Shown here: positions 16,695 to 26,416 of the stretch, piece after piece
How the letters are laid out: the number at the start of each line of letters is the position of its first letter
Position numbering within the stretch: position 1 is the stretch's first letter
Source: Methanosarcina sp. KYL-1
GTDB lineage: Archaea > Halobacteriota > Methanosarcinia > Methanosarcinales > Methanosarcinaceae
Assembly (NCBI RefSeq): GCF_024372725.1
Contig: NZ_VOUA01000003.1
Location: forward strand, 124,001 to 188,000
Reading direction: 5' to 3'
Length of the DNA: 64,000 nucleotides
Made by a program: the position numbers and the translations under genes
Notes under the pieces: model-generated
Told to the model about the DNA's origin: nothing
Databases searched by the model: none
Seen by the model: only the letters and a program-made list of their open reading frames with translations

Positions 16695-19600
16695 ATGCTA
16701 AAAAAACACATTATATTTTTTTCTCTTGCTGCAATATGCCTCCTGCTAGGGCATGCGGCAGCAATTTCAGAAAATCTGACTCCTTTAGAAAATGAATACA
16801 TAACACATGAAAATAATAAATATATAACATATGAAAATAATGAATACCTATCATTTGAAAATAATGAATATATTCAATCTGAAAGTGATTCCTCAGGACT
16901 TTTTTCCCTGGCTCCTTTGAATCCTGAGTTTGAGGAGTATCTGGAAAAAGAAGAGTTAAGCGAGGAAAGAATGTTTTTGACCTCCAGTGAGCCTTCAGAA
17001 CGGGTTGAAAATTTAGCAACCGGCCTCACTCCCGCCCCCGTAGACCTTTCACACCTGAAAACTATTGAAAGTCTGGAAGGTTTGAGTTCTTATCCTGTTT
17101 CTTACGACCTCCGTACCCTCGGGCTTGTGAGTCCTGTCCGGGACCAGAAGGATGCAGGAAGCTGCTGGTCATTTGGAGCCTATGCATCCCTGGAATCTTA
17201 CATTCTCGGAGCAGAAGGAAAAAACAGGGATTTTTCCGAAAACAACATGAAAAACCTGCTTTCCGAGGATTATCCTGAAGGTTTTGACCGAAGTTATGAT
17301 GACGGCGGAAACGAGTTTATATCTACGGCTTATCTTGCCCGCTGGAGCGGTCCGGTAAGCGAAACCGATGACTCTTATGACCCCCACTCCGGGGTTTCCC
17401 CGACAGACCTTCCTGCCCTGATGCTTGTTCAGGAAGTGCTCTTCCTCCCGGCAAGAAGCGGTCCCGGAGATAACGAGCTCATCAAATGGGCCCTGATGGA
17501 TTACGGGGTGCTTGACTCCAGCATTCATTTTACTTCCGATGCTTATGACTCTGCCAACTGCAGCCATTATTACTCCGGTTCGGAACCAGCAAACCATATG
17601 ATAGGCATCGTGGGCTGGGACGATTCTTTTGACCGGAATAAATTCACTCCTGCAGCTCCGGGAGACGGGGCATTCATTGTCAAAAATTCCTGGGGTACCG
17701 CCTGGGGAGAGGAAGGTTTCTTCTATGTTTCGTATTACGACACTGTTATCGGGAGCGGAAGTACTGTTCATACGGCCGAAGACCTCGGCTCCTATTCTCA
17801 TGTGTACCAGTACGACCCCCTGGGCTGGGTTGAAAGTATCGGGTATTCGGGAAGCAACGCAGCCTGGGCAGCCAACGTCTTCACAGCCGAAAAAGCCGAG
17901 ACCCTCGAAGCCGTGAGTTTTTATACCACTGCTTCCGATACCGGATACGAAATCTACGTCTACACAGGTACGGATTCCGGGCCCATAAATCCTGAGGGGG
18001 CAGAAACTTCCGTTAACGGGACAATCCCCTTTGCGGGTTACCATACGGTTTCCCTGGACTCCGGAGTCCCGCTTGAGGCCGGGCAGAACTTTTCAGTAGT
18101 TGTAAAATTTACTACCCCCGATTATTCCTATCCTGTGGCGGTTGAATACCCGCTTGCCGGACACAGCAGCAAAGCCAGGGCAGGTCAAGGGGAGAGTTTC
18201 TTCAGCCCGGACGGGGAAAGCTGGGTGGACACTTCTCTTGCTGTGGAAAACATGAGCGTCTGCATTAAAGCCTTCACAAACCGGAGCGAGGCGGCAGAAG
18301 CTGCTTTCACTGCCAATGTGGCCTCGGGCCCGGCTCCGCTAACGGTCGAGTTTATTGATGCAAGTACTTACTCTCCCGTGGCCTGGTACTGGGACTTCGG
18401 GGACGGAAACAATTCAACGGCCCGTTTCCCTGCCCATACCTATGCGAGAGCCGGAAAGTACAATGTCACACTCCGCGTGGAAAACGAATACGGATACAGT
18501 ACTACTGAAAAAACGGAATTGATAAGCGTAACTGACGCTTCCCTTATCTATGTGGACGATGACGGGCCTGCGGACTTTTCTTCCATCCAGGCTGCGGTTG
18601 ACGCCGCTTCTCCGGGGGCTACAATTATTGTTAAAAACGGCACTTACACGGAAAATGTGGATGTTGACAGGGCTGTTACAATCATTTCCGAGTTTGGGCC
18701 CGGGTACACAAAAGTAAACGCTTCAAACCCGAAAGATTCCGTGTTCTACGTAACTGCAGATGGAGTTAACATTTCAGGTTTTTCCGTAAGTGGCGGGTCT
18801 GAACTTGTGTCTTCTTCTACCTACTCCACCGCCGGGATCTGGCTCTATGATGTCAGGGACTGCAACATAAGCGGAAACGTGCTTTCGGATAACTACTGTG
18901 GAATTTCTGTGATTTTTTCAGGGAACTGTACCCTGACCGGGAATAGGGTTGAATCCAGTCACATCGGAATTCTTATGGACAGGTCGGAAGAGAATAGCCT
19001 GAGAAATAACAGGCTGGAAAACAACTCTTGCAATTTTAAGATTCCGGGCGCTTCGACTGCAAACGACATTGACGTAAGTAATACGGTCGACGGCAGGCCT
19101 ATCTACTATCTTGTAAACGAAACTGACCTTATCCTTGATTCTGATTCGGATGCCGGAACCGTTTATTGCATTGACTGCCGGAACGTGACGGTCCGGGACC
19201 TGAACCTTTCAGGAAATTACTACGGGCTTTACCTCTACAATACGACGGATTCCCACGTTGAAAACATTAGCTCGTCAGAAAACAATTACGGACTCTGCAT
19301 CAAAAATTCCCGCGGCTTAAATTTCACGAACAATTCCGCAAGTTCAAACGGTTGCGGGCTTTCCCTTGAAGATTCGGAATGGGAATCTTTCTCCTGCAAC
19401 AGAATGGAAGGAAACACTTACAGTTTTGATATTAAAGGGAACTGTTCTTCACAAAGCGTGTCCTATATGGATTCAAGCAACCTGCTGGACGGAAAGCCCC
19501 TTTACATCCTTTCCGGAGTTTCCGATTATGTCCTGGATGCCGGGGCCGGTGATGGTCCTGTTTGTCTCTTTAACTGCCGGAACGTAACAGTCCGGGACCT

Positions 19601-22600
19601 GATGTTCCGGGACAGCCTGTTTGGAGTTGCCCTTTACGGGACGGAAGAGGCAATAATCGTAAACAATACGTTCTATGGTAACCGGTACAGAGGGGTCTAT
19701 CTTGAAAATTCCTGGAACAGTACGGTAGAAGGTAACGAATTTTCGGGCAATTCATACGGGATTTACCTGAAGGCATCTTCAGGAAACACCCTGACAAACA
19801 ACACCCTATCCGCAAATCCGGGATGGGGAATCTGTCTTTACGAGTCCTGCGATAACATTGTAAGCAGCAACAATGCTTCCGGGAGTAATTATGGAATTTA
19901 TGTGTCCTACTCCGATGACAACTGTTTCGTGGAAAACACTGTTTCTTACAATGCTATAGGGCTCCTTCTGGTAGGCTCTAAATACAACACCCTTACAGCA
20001 AACACCGCAAATTCGAATAGAATAAGCGGGTTTGACCTGACCATAAGCCGGCACAATATCCTCTTGGGTAACACAGTTCTGGACAACTCCCGCCGCGGCA
20101 TTATTCTTGAGGGCAGCATGACCAATGGAGTCCTGGCAGCGGATAATGTCCTGTGCTACAACACGGTATCAAATAACTCGGAAGTAGGGGTCTTGCTCTC
20201 CGGAGCCGAAAATAACACCTTCTACGGCAATGCTTTCAATAACACAAAGAACGTTGAAGACTGTGGCCAGAAGAATATATGGAATAACACTGCCGGAAAT
20301 TACTGGAGCGATTATTCGGGCTCTGACGCTGACGGTAATGGGATAGGGGATACTCCTTACGTTATCAACTACCTGACCGGAACTAAGGATTACCTGCCCC
20401 TCACCAGGGAACCCGGCGTCCCGCTGACCCTCACAGTGGGTCCCGGAGCCGAGACATTCTCTTCGATCCAGGCGGCTGTGAATGCTGCGTGGGAAGGGGA
20501 TACGCTCCTCGTAAGCCCGGGCACTTATACGGAAAACGTGCTGGTGAACAAATCAGTTAGCATCATTTCTTCATCCGGGAGCCCTGAAGACACGATCGTC
20601 CTTGCGGCTGATCCTGAAAAACACGTTTTCAACGTGACTGCCGATTCCGTGAACATCAGCGGGTTTACCGTGTCCGGGGCTTCTGAAGGGTATGTTGCAG
20701 GAGTCTACCTGGAAGGGGTATCAGGCTGCAGTTTAAGCGGGAATGTCCTTTCTGATAGCTATTTCGGGATCTGGTTAAGCGAGTCCGAAAACTGTACCCT
20801 TTCCGGAAACACCGTGACCGGAGGAAGATTTGGGATTTATCTTGAGGGTTCCGATAACAACGCTGCAGGTGGGAACAGCATAAGTTCGGTTTCTACCTGC
20901 GGGCTCTGGCTTGAATACGCCTCAGGAAACGAACTCTCCGGGAACGAGCTGCAGGACAATGGATACGGGATTGCGGTCCTGGACCTGAGTAATGAAAATG
21001 AGCTGCACAACAACACCATAAGCGAAAGTGCCGAATTAGGGCTCTGGCTCTCGAGTTCAGGGGCAAATGTCCTGAGAAACAACTCGATGCAGTTCAGCAC
21101 TTTCAACTTCATGGACCAATATTTATTTTCTGGAGATCTCCTTCCAAATGATGTCGATACCAGCAACACGGTTGACGGCAGGCCGATATATCACCTTGTA
21201 GGAGAGTCGGATCTTGTCCTGGATTCGGCTTCAAATGCCGGTACTGTCTACCTGATCAGCTGTGAAAATGTGACTGCCAGGGACCTGGTGCTCGAAAAGA
21301 ACGGGTTTGGGATTTTTGTCTCAGAATCTTCGAATTCCACCCTGTACAACCTCACGGTATCCGAAAACGAGTTCGGGATTCTGGGCCTGATCGACAGCAG
21401 TAGCAATTGTTCAAACAACACTGTGGAGAATAATTTCTATGGGATCTACTTTGTTGCCGGGGAAAATAACCTCCTGAATAACAACAGGATCTCGGAAAAC
21501 GGGTATGGGCTCATGCTTGCTTCCTATTCCAGCGTCCTGAGAAATAATCTTATTTCAGGCAACGAATACAACTTCGGGGCAGAAGCAATTTTTGGAGTGG
21601 AGGAAAATGATATCGATACCAGCAACCTTGTAGACGGGAAGCCCATTTACTACTTTGCAGGGGAATCCGACAGGGTGCTCGATGCTTCTTCCAATGCAGG
21701 AACTGTGTACCTTGTTGACTGTGAGAACATAACGGTCAGGGACCAGGTGCTTGAGCATAACATATACGGCATTTATCTTTACAATACGACGAACTCAAGT
21801 CTGGTAGGAAACCGCGTGAGCAACAACGATGGAGGGCTCGTGCTTTACGCTGCTTGCAATAATAGCATCTACGACAATTTCTTCTCAAGTGACTTTCTGA
21901 ATGTCCGGTTGATGGGTGAAAGTGCCGGAAACACCTGGAATACCAGCAAGACCGAAGAGCCAAATATCCTCGGGGACCCGTATATCGGAGGCAACTGCTG
22001 GGCAAACCCGCAGGGGACAGGTTTTTCCCAAACCACACCTGACGCAGATGGAGACGGGTTCTGTGACCTTCCTTACGAGATTCCGGAATCTGGAGACCAG
22101 TTTGACAGCCTCCCCCTCTACAACCCTCCCGAACCTGCCGATGACGGAGAAGAAAAACCGGAGAAGAGCAGCGGGAGCCGGTCAGCCCGTTTTGGTGGTG
22201 TTTCGGGAGTGCCTTCTGTCAACATTCAGGCAGCGGACGTTTCCAGGCAGCAGGTGCTCGCAGGCCAGCAGGCGGAGTTTACATTCAGTGACCCCGGATG
22301 CAGTGTTACGGGCATCAGCTTTGTTTCAGGGACCAGTGCCGGGGCAGTGACCGGAAAAGTGGAGATCTTAAACGGCCTGCCAAAAACGATTCTGGAAGGT
22401 CCGGAAGGTGTGGTTTACCAGTACATGAACATAGTGATCGGAAGCCAGTTCTTTGGGGAATCAGGTACTTTTGAGAGTGCCGTGATTGACTTTAAGGTCC
22501 CCCGCAGCTGGATGGAAGAGAATATGATCGATGAAACAAGCCTCGTCCTGAACCGCTTCCATGAAAATGCCTGGACCCCGCTTGCGACTGAAAAAACCGG

Positions 22601-22853
22601 GGAAGACGCCGAATTTTTCTACTTCAGGGCTGAAACCCCCGGCTTTTCCTACTATTCGATCACAGGGGAAAAGAGAGATGCCGTTACGATAACGCCGGCA
22701 GGAACTCCAGACTCCGGAGAAGAGGCACAGGAAATAACGGGTAATGAAGTTCCGGAAGCAACCTCTGGAGAAGAAAAGAAAAGTCCGGGCTTTGGGCTTG
22801 TCTTTGCAGTTGCGGGAATTCTTTCCGTAATGTTCCTGTTGAAAAAGAGGTAA
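16695..22853 (+). CDS. Giant secreted C1-peptidase / PKD / beta-helix surface protein with PGF-CTERM anchor
   Basis: 2052-residue cell-surface protein. Domains in order: signal peptide (about 1-24); a linker with ENxxYI-type repeats (30-62); a papain-like C1 peptidase with Gln151, Cys157 (DAGSCWSF), His301 (NHMIGIVGWDD) and Asn331 (VKNSWGTAWGEEGFFYV); a lectin-like beta domain (about 370-530); a PKD domain (534-612, WYWDFGDG); two NosD/CASH-type right-handed beta-helix regions (about 615-1235 and 1243-1815) full of N-x-T/S sites and SGNxxxGI turns; a PGF-pre-PGF domain (about 1845-2000); and a C-terminal SPGFG motif, hydrophobic helix and KKR. That tail is an archaeosortase A processing signal, so the protein is probably lipid-anchored in the envelope. 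The peptidase looks active. Targets are unknown. Confidence 0.93.
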   Translation: MLKKHIIFFSLAAICLLLGHAAAISENLTPLENEYITHENNKYITYENNEYLSFENNEYIQSESDSSGLFSLAPLNPEFEEYLEKEELSEERMFLTSSEPSERVENLATGLTPAPVDLSHLKTIESLEGLSSYPVSYDLRTLGLVSPVRDQKDAGSCWSFGAYASLESYILGAEGKNRDFSENNMKNLLSEDYPEGFDRSYDDGGNEFISTAYLARWSGPVSETDDSYDPHSGVSPTDLPALMLVQEVLFLPARSGPGDNELIKWALMDYGVLDSSIHFTSDAYDSANCSHYYSGSEPANHMIGIVGWDDSFDRNKFTPAAPGDGAFIVKNSWGTAWGEEGFFYVSYYDTVIGSGSTVHTAEDLGSYSHVYQYDPLGWVESIGYSGSNAAWAANVFTAEKAETLEAVSFYTTASDTGYEIYVYTGTDSGPINPEGAETSVNGTIPFAGYHTVSLDSGVPLEAGQNFSVVVKFTTPDYSYPVAVEYPLAGHSSKARAGQGESFFSPDGESWVDTSLAVENMSVCIKAFTNRSEAAEAAFTANVASGPAPLTVEFIDASTYSPVAWYWDFGDGNNSTARFPAHTYARAGKYNVTLRVENEYGYSTTEKTELISVTDASLIYVDDDGPADFSSIQAAVDAASPGATIIVKNGTYTENVDVDRAVTIISEFGPGYTKVNASNPKDSVFYVTADGVNISGFSVSGGSELVSSSTYSTAGIWLYDVRDCNISGNVLSDNYCGISVIFSGNCTLTGNRVESSHIGILMDRSEENSLRNNRLENNSCNFKIPGASTANDIDVSNTVDGRPIYYLVNETDLILDSDSDAGTVYCIDCRNVTVRDLNLSGNYYGLYLYNTTDSHVENISSSENNYGLCIKNSRGLNFTNNSASSNGCGLSLEDSEWESFSCNRMEGNTYSFDIKGNCSSQSVSYMDSSNLLDGKPLYILSGVSDYVLDAGAGDGPVCLFNCRNVTVRDLMFRDSLFGVALYGTEEAIIVNNTFYGNRYRGVYLENSWNSTVEGNEFSGNSYGIYLKASSGNTLTNNTLSANPGWGICLYESCDNIVSSNNASGSNYGIYVSYSDDNCFVENTVSYNAIGLLLVGSKYNTLTANTANSNRISGFDLTISRHNILLGNTVLDNSRRGIILEGSMTNGVLAADNVLCYNTVSNNSEVGVLLSGAENNTFYGNAFNNTKNVEDCGQKNIWNNTAGNYWSDYSGSDADGNGIGDTPYVINYLTGTKDYLPLTREPGVPLTLTVGPGAETFSSIQAAVNAAWEGDTLLVSPGTYTENVLVNKSVSIISSSGSPEDTIVLAADPEKHVFNVTADSVNISGFTVSGASEGYVAGVYLEGVSGCSLSGNVLSDSYFGIWLSESENCTLSGNTVTGGRFGIYLEGSDNNAAGGNSISSVSTCGLWLEYASGNELSGNELQDNGYGIAVLDLSNENELHNNTISESAELGLWLSSSGANVLRNNSMQFSTFNFMDQYLFSGDLLPNDVDTSNTVDGRPIYHLVGESDLVLDSASNAGTVYLISCENVTARDLVLEKNGFGIFVSESSNSTLYNLTVSENEFGILGLIDSSSNCSNNTVENNFYGIYFVAGENNLLNNNRISENGYGLMLASYSSVLRNNLISGNEYNFGAEAIFGVEENDIDTSNLVDGKPIYYFAGESDRVLDASSNAGTVYLVDCENITVRDQVLEHNIYGIYLYNTTNSSLVGNRVSNNDGGLVLYAACNNSIYDNFFSSDFLNVRLMGESAGNTWNTSKTEEPNILGDPYIGGNCWANPQGTGFSQTTPDADGDGFCDLPYEIPESGDQFDSLPLYNPPEPADDGEEKPEKSSGSRSARFGGVSGVPSVNIQAADVSRQQVLAGQQAEFTFSDPGCSVTGISFVSGTSAGAVTGKVEILNGLPKTILEGPEGVVYQYMNIVIGSQFFGESGTFESAVIDFKVPRSWMEENMIDETSLVLNRFHENAWTPLATEKTGEDAEFFYFRAETPGFSYYSITGEKRDAVTITPAGTPDSGEEAQEITGNEVPEATSGEEKKSPGFGLVFAVAGILSVMFLLKKR

Positions 22854-23049
22854 GGAGGACAAAAAAACCTGAAATTTTGATACAGTGAGGGAGAATCTTT
22901 TTCCCTCCCATTTTCTTTTTTAGATTTCTTATTCGGATTTCTTTTTCAATAAATTAGGTCAATTTTACACTTTTTTAGCTAAGATTCGTCAGGCTTATTT
23001 CATAGGTCGCCCAATTTTTCGAGGTTGATGTTTTTGAGTAAATTGAATA

Positions 23050-23520
23050 AAATGAAAGGTTTTTTAATTTATTTTTCAGGTACCGACGTTCTCACCGGTC
23101 AGCTTGCTGACCGGTTTTTCCGATAAAGTGTATGCGGATACGCAGAAGAGTAGCCAGATGACTGAGAAGTTCATTGTGATGGCTTAGAAGTTCATTTTCC
23201 TGACTAAAAAGTTCGTTTTGATGACTGAGGAGTGCATTGTGATTATCAAAAGGGTATTGTGATGATCATAATGGGCATTAAAATGACTGAATAATACATT
23301 ATCATAACTACAAATGACATCCAGTTGACTGAATGGAAAAAATATTCTTAAAAAAATACAAGGGGTTCAATTCGAAATTAGTGCGCTAGCAGTCTCAATC
23401 AAAAAATTACTCTTTTTCTAGATCTTTTTGATTTCCTTTTGGAGAGGCGCCGCCAGGCAAGCTGGCGGGGGAATTCCTATGGCGCTTAGACTGAAAAATG
23501 GTTTCCGGGGTAAATGAAAG
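23050..23520 (+). repeat. Paired-hairpin repeat element, copy B
   Basis: Noncoding element matching copy A part by part: TTTTCAGGTACCG, then TCTCACCGG with left hairpin CCGGTCAGC-TT-GCTGACCGG (about 23095-23114), and TTTTTCC. About nine 20-22-nt units such as GATGACTGAGAAGTTCATT (23155-23335) follow, then the tail TACAAGGGGTTCAATTCG with TTAGTGCG. The right hairpin lies within GAGGCGCCGCCAGGCAAGCT (identical to A for about 26 nt, 23444-23469), followed by GAAAAATGGTTTCCGGGGTA. The left stem differs in sequence from A and C but still pairs. It covers most of the gap between the surface protein and the MoaD gene; nothing else was seen in 22854-23629. Confidence 0.8.
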
Positions 23521-23629
23521 CGCTTCCCAGGCAAGAAGCATCTCTATGGTATTCGGTCCTCTTCATAGTATTCGGACCTTTTATCATCTCTCTACTTCCT
23601 TCTTTTCCCTTACTGTCTTATTCCGTTTT

Positions 23630-23914
23630 TCACCCTCCTGCAACCGGAGGGATAAGGACCATAATATCCCCGGCTTTCAGTTCGGTTTCAAACCCTGAAA
23701 GAAACTCCATGTCTCTCTCGTTTACCATGATCCTGATTTTCGGGATCCCACCAGCAGTAGTGCCTGTCGTAGCTTCTTTAAATTCCATTCCGTACCGGCT
23801 TTCCAGAACCCTCATGACCGCTTCCACGGTGTCCCCTGAGTGGATCTCAAGCTCGATTTCGGGCTCTCCGGTGATTTCACGGATAGTCGCAAGGAACTTT
23901 ATGTGTATTTTCAA
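23630..23914 (-). CDS. MoaD/ThiS-family ubiquitin-like sulfur carrier (SAMP-like)
   Basis: 94-residue beta-grasp protein ending in a free Gly-Gly (PPVAGG), the hallmark of sulfur carriers activated by an E1-like enzyme. MoaD-type features include KFLATIREITG, GDTVEAVMRVLE, IMVNERD and LKAGDIMVLIPP. It lies 81 bp downstream of the aldehyde ferredoxin oxidoreductase gene on the same strand, which suggests it supplies dithiolene sulfur for that enzyme's tungstopterin (inference). The start is TTG at 23914 with GGAGAG 6 nt upstream. A related protein at 31149-31442 has lost the Gly-Gly. A role as protein modifier, as for haloarchaeal SAMPs, is possible. Confidence 0.9.
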   Translation of the reverse strand: MKIHIKFLATIREITGEPEIELEIHSGDTVEAVMRVLESRYGMEFKEATTGTTAGGIPKIRIMVNERDMEFLSGFETELKAGDIMVLIPPVAGG

Positions 23915-23995
23915 GCCTATCTCTCCGGAATAAGAAATGAAAAGGAAATTTCGGAAAAAATAAGAAGGGTGTTCTCAGGCCCCTCGGGTGATCCT

Positions 23996-25819
23996 TCAGG
24001 CGATCCCGAGTTCCTTCAACTTCCCTTCCGTGGGCTTCCCGTCGATCCAGCCCCGGAGTGCGTAGTATTCGTTGATCATTTCCGGGACGTGGGAGATCTG
24101 GCCTTTGGCCGGGCCGTCAGGGACCGGCTCTTCGGTAAGGCGCTTTGGGAGAATGTCTTCATTCCGGTCAAGCCCGTACATGTTGTTCATCAGCCGCTCG
24201 AGGTTTGTGACCCTCTCCCCGAGTTTCAGGAGCTTGTCGGCGTCAAGGTCAAAGCCCGTAACTGCTGCCAGCATCCCGGCATATTCGGGCAGGCCAAGGG
24301 CAAACGAGGTAAAGAGGCAGACTACGGAGGAGTTTATGGCCGAGGTCAGGTCCTGGAGGATGATGGTCCATTTCGGTTTGTCCTCGACGGCGTAGGGGTC
24401 AAGCTTTAAGGGCAGTCCCAGGACTTCGGGGGAGATCATGTACCCGTAGACGTGGTCGCCCCCGCGGTTTGCGGTTGCGTAGTTCAGGCCTATGCCCTGG
24501 ATCGGGCGAGGGTCGTAGGCAGGCAGTTCCATGCCCTTGACAGCCATGGAGAATTCCGGGGCGCCGTATTTTTTCGCAAGGTCTCTCGAACCCAGGGCAA
24601 GGTCAGCCCCTATCCCTGCTTTATAGGCGGTCCTCCAGATGGCTTCGATCATTGAGCTCGGGTCCCCGAAGCGCAGGTTCATGCCGTGCAGTTTCTCTGG
24701 CGGGATTTTTCCTTTCTCCACGAGTTCCATGGCACAGGCGATGGTGCCTCCCATGGAGATGGTGTCAAGCCCCAGTTCGTCGCAGAGGTGGTTGGCCTTT
24801 ATCAGGGCGTCGAGTTCCGTTATCCCGCAGTCGGAACCAAAGGCAAAGAGGGTCTCGTACTCCGGGCCCTCGGTATCCCGGACGCTGAAGGGCCCGTCTG
24901 GCACGTCGGATTTCCTTCCGCAGACAATCGGGCAGCCCCAGCAGCCCCCGCGGCCTGTCAGGTATTTTTTGACCAGGGTCTCCCCGCTCTGCTCGTCGGC
25001 GTCCGGGAAGTAGGCTTCCTGGAAGTTCCGGGTCGGGTAGGCCCCGCTTTCATTGATGATATTTACAAGGACCGCGGTCCCGTATGTGTGAAGCCCTCCT
25101 TTGGGGCCGGTAACCGGGTTTTCCCTGATGCGCTTCATGGACTCTATGGCTCTATCTTCCAGAAGTTCCCGGTTTGCAGGTTCAATTTTCCGGCTTCCGG
25201 AAACCACGACCGCCTTGAGCTTCTTGCTCCCCATGACAGCCCCAAGCCCGGTCCTGCCCGCAGTCCGGTACTTGTCGTTCATGATGCCGGAAAAGGGGAC
25301 CAGGTTTTCTCCCGCAGGCCCGATGCATGCAACCGAGGTCTTCTTCGGGTTTCCGCTCCTCTCGGTCAGCTCGTCCGTAACCGCATGGACCGTCATCCCC
25401 CAGAGTTCCGGGGCCGGGACAAGCTCGGCTTTTCCGTCCACGATGCTCAGGTAGACAGGCTCCTTTGAGATCCCACGCACGATGACAACATCATATCCTG
25501 CAAATTTCAGGAAAGGCCCCCATTTTCCTCCGGAATTCCCGCTGCCCACGGTCCCGGTCTGGGGGGACTTGCTGCAGACGATATGGTAGCGCCCGCTGGT
25601 CGGGATCTTTTGCCCGGTCGCAGGCCCCGTGGCAAACACCAGGAGGTTGTCCGGATCAAAAGGCTGCATGTCAGCCCTGAAAGAGTCGTATACGATCTTC
25701 AGGCCAAGCCCCTTTCCTCCCAGGTACATCTTTGCCATTTCTTCGTCAAGCGATACGTCTTTAAGCTCTCCGCTGTCAAGATTAACATCCAGGATCTTTC
25801 CGGTATAGCCCCCTAACAT
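23996..25819 (-). CDS. aor: Aldehyde ferredoxin oxidoreductase (tungsten enzyme)
   Basis: 607-residue cytoplasmic enzyme, the usual AOR length, oxidising aldehydes to carboxylic acids with ferredoxin as acceptor. The N-terminal domain is typical (GYTGKILDVNLDSGEL, GGKGLGLKIVYD, ATGPATGQKIPTSGRYH). The 4Fe-4S ligands are visible as C293, C296 and C300 in GCWGCPIVCG and C501 in SSVVCLF. Pterin contacts are suggested by GNSGGKWGP and ELPAYDPRPIQGIGLNYAT. The ATG follows a strong GGAGGAGAC site. It is paired with a MoaD-like gene downstream. With iorAB and paaK it fits amino-acid-derived aldehyde/acid metabolism, but the substrate is not shown. No second AOR gene occurs here. Confidence 0.95.
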   Translation of the reverse strand: MLGGYTGKILDVNLDSGELKDVSLDEEMAKMYLGGKGLGLKIVYDSFRADMQPFDPDNLLVFATGPATGQKIPTSGRYHIVCSKSPQTGTVGSGNSGGKWGPFLKFAGYDVVIVRGISKEPVYLSIVDGKAELVPAPELWGMTVHAVTDELTERSGNPKKTSVACIGPAGENLVPFSGIMNDKYRTAGRTGLGAVMGSKKLKAVVVSGSRKIEPANRELLEDRAIESMKRIRENPVTGPKGGLHTYGTAVLVNIINESGAYPTRNFQEAYFPDADEQSGETLVKKYLTGRGGCWGCPIVCGRKSDVPDGPFSVRDTEGPEYETLFAFGSDCGITELDALIKANHLCDELGLDTISMGGTIACAMELVEKGKIPPEKLHGMNLRFGDPSSMIEAIWRTAYKAGIGADLALGSRDLAKKYGAPEFSMAVKGMELPAYDPRPIQGIGLNYATANRGGDHVYGYMISPEVLGLPLKLDPYAVEDKPKWTIILQDLTSAINSSVVCLFTSFALGLPEYAGMLAAVTGFDLDADKLLKLGERVTNLERLMNNMYGLDRNEDILPKRLTEEPVPDGPAKGQISHVPEMINEYYALRGWIDGKPTEGKLKELGIA

Positions 25820-26015
25820 AGATAGTCTCCTCCAAGGGTAAGTTATTAGCTTTTTCCGATGATGACATTACTCAGTTTCCGACACTATTCCCCAACTATA
25901 TTGTTCCAAGCAGAGTTTAAAGGAGAGTCCGGATCAAAGTTACAAAATTTGAATCAAATGAATTTGAATGTATTTAACTATGTATAAGTTCGTTTATAAA
26001 GGTATTTACTTACTC
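25820..26015. promoter_or_regulatory. Upstream region of the AOR gene
   Basis: Contains the AOR ribosome-binding site (GGAGGAGAC complement at about 25828-25836) and AT-rich sequence with possible TATA boxes on the minus strand. It continues into the inverted-repeat element at 26016. No gene. Confidence 0.35.
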
Positions 26016-26278
26016 TCGGCAGGTCGACATTTAAATTCTAATAATTTTGATGATGGCGATTTTGAAATGATGCTCTATAATTACGTGTAATTTTTAGGTT
26101 TACATATGACTAATTATTAAGCTCTCATACTAAACTTTAATGGAAAAATGATTTAGTGCTTATATATGTCTTGGGAGTTGAGCCACAGGTTAACTAACTT
26201 TAAACCTAATATATAGTTAGCTAATGTTCTAAAACGACATCAAGAAAAATATTCTAATTTCTAATGTCGACCTGCCGA
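26016..26278. mobile_element. MITE-like element, 263 bp, with ~45-bp terminal inverted repeats
   Basis: The left end starts TCGGCAGGTCGACATT, and the right end is its exact 16-bp reverse complement (26263-26278). Similarity continues imperfectly for about 45 bp on each side (ATTCTAATA and GATTTTGAA blocks). The interior is AT-rich and noncoding, with a second small inverted repeat (TTAACTAAC/GTTAGCTAA, about 26192-26224). No clear target-site duplication was found. This is what a non-autonomous transposon derivative or a decayed insertion sequence would look like. It lies between the divergent-facing AOR promoter region and the 3' end of a histidine kinase. Confidence 0.7.
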
Positions 26279-26416
26279 ACGTAGGATTTATATAAAAAGT
26301 TTTATTTAAAAACATTCTCTGTTCATTAACACTAAAAAACACCGTATTTTAGAACTATGAGGGTTTACGAACGATCATAAACCGAACCCATCAACCGGGG
26401 ATTTTACAGAACAATC

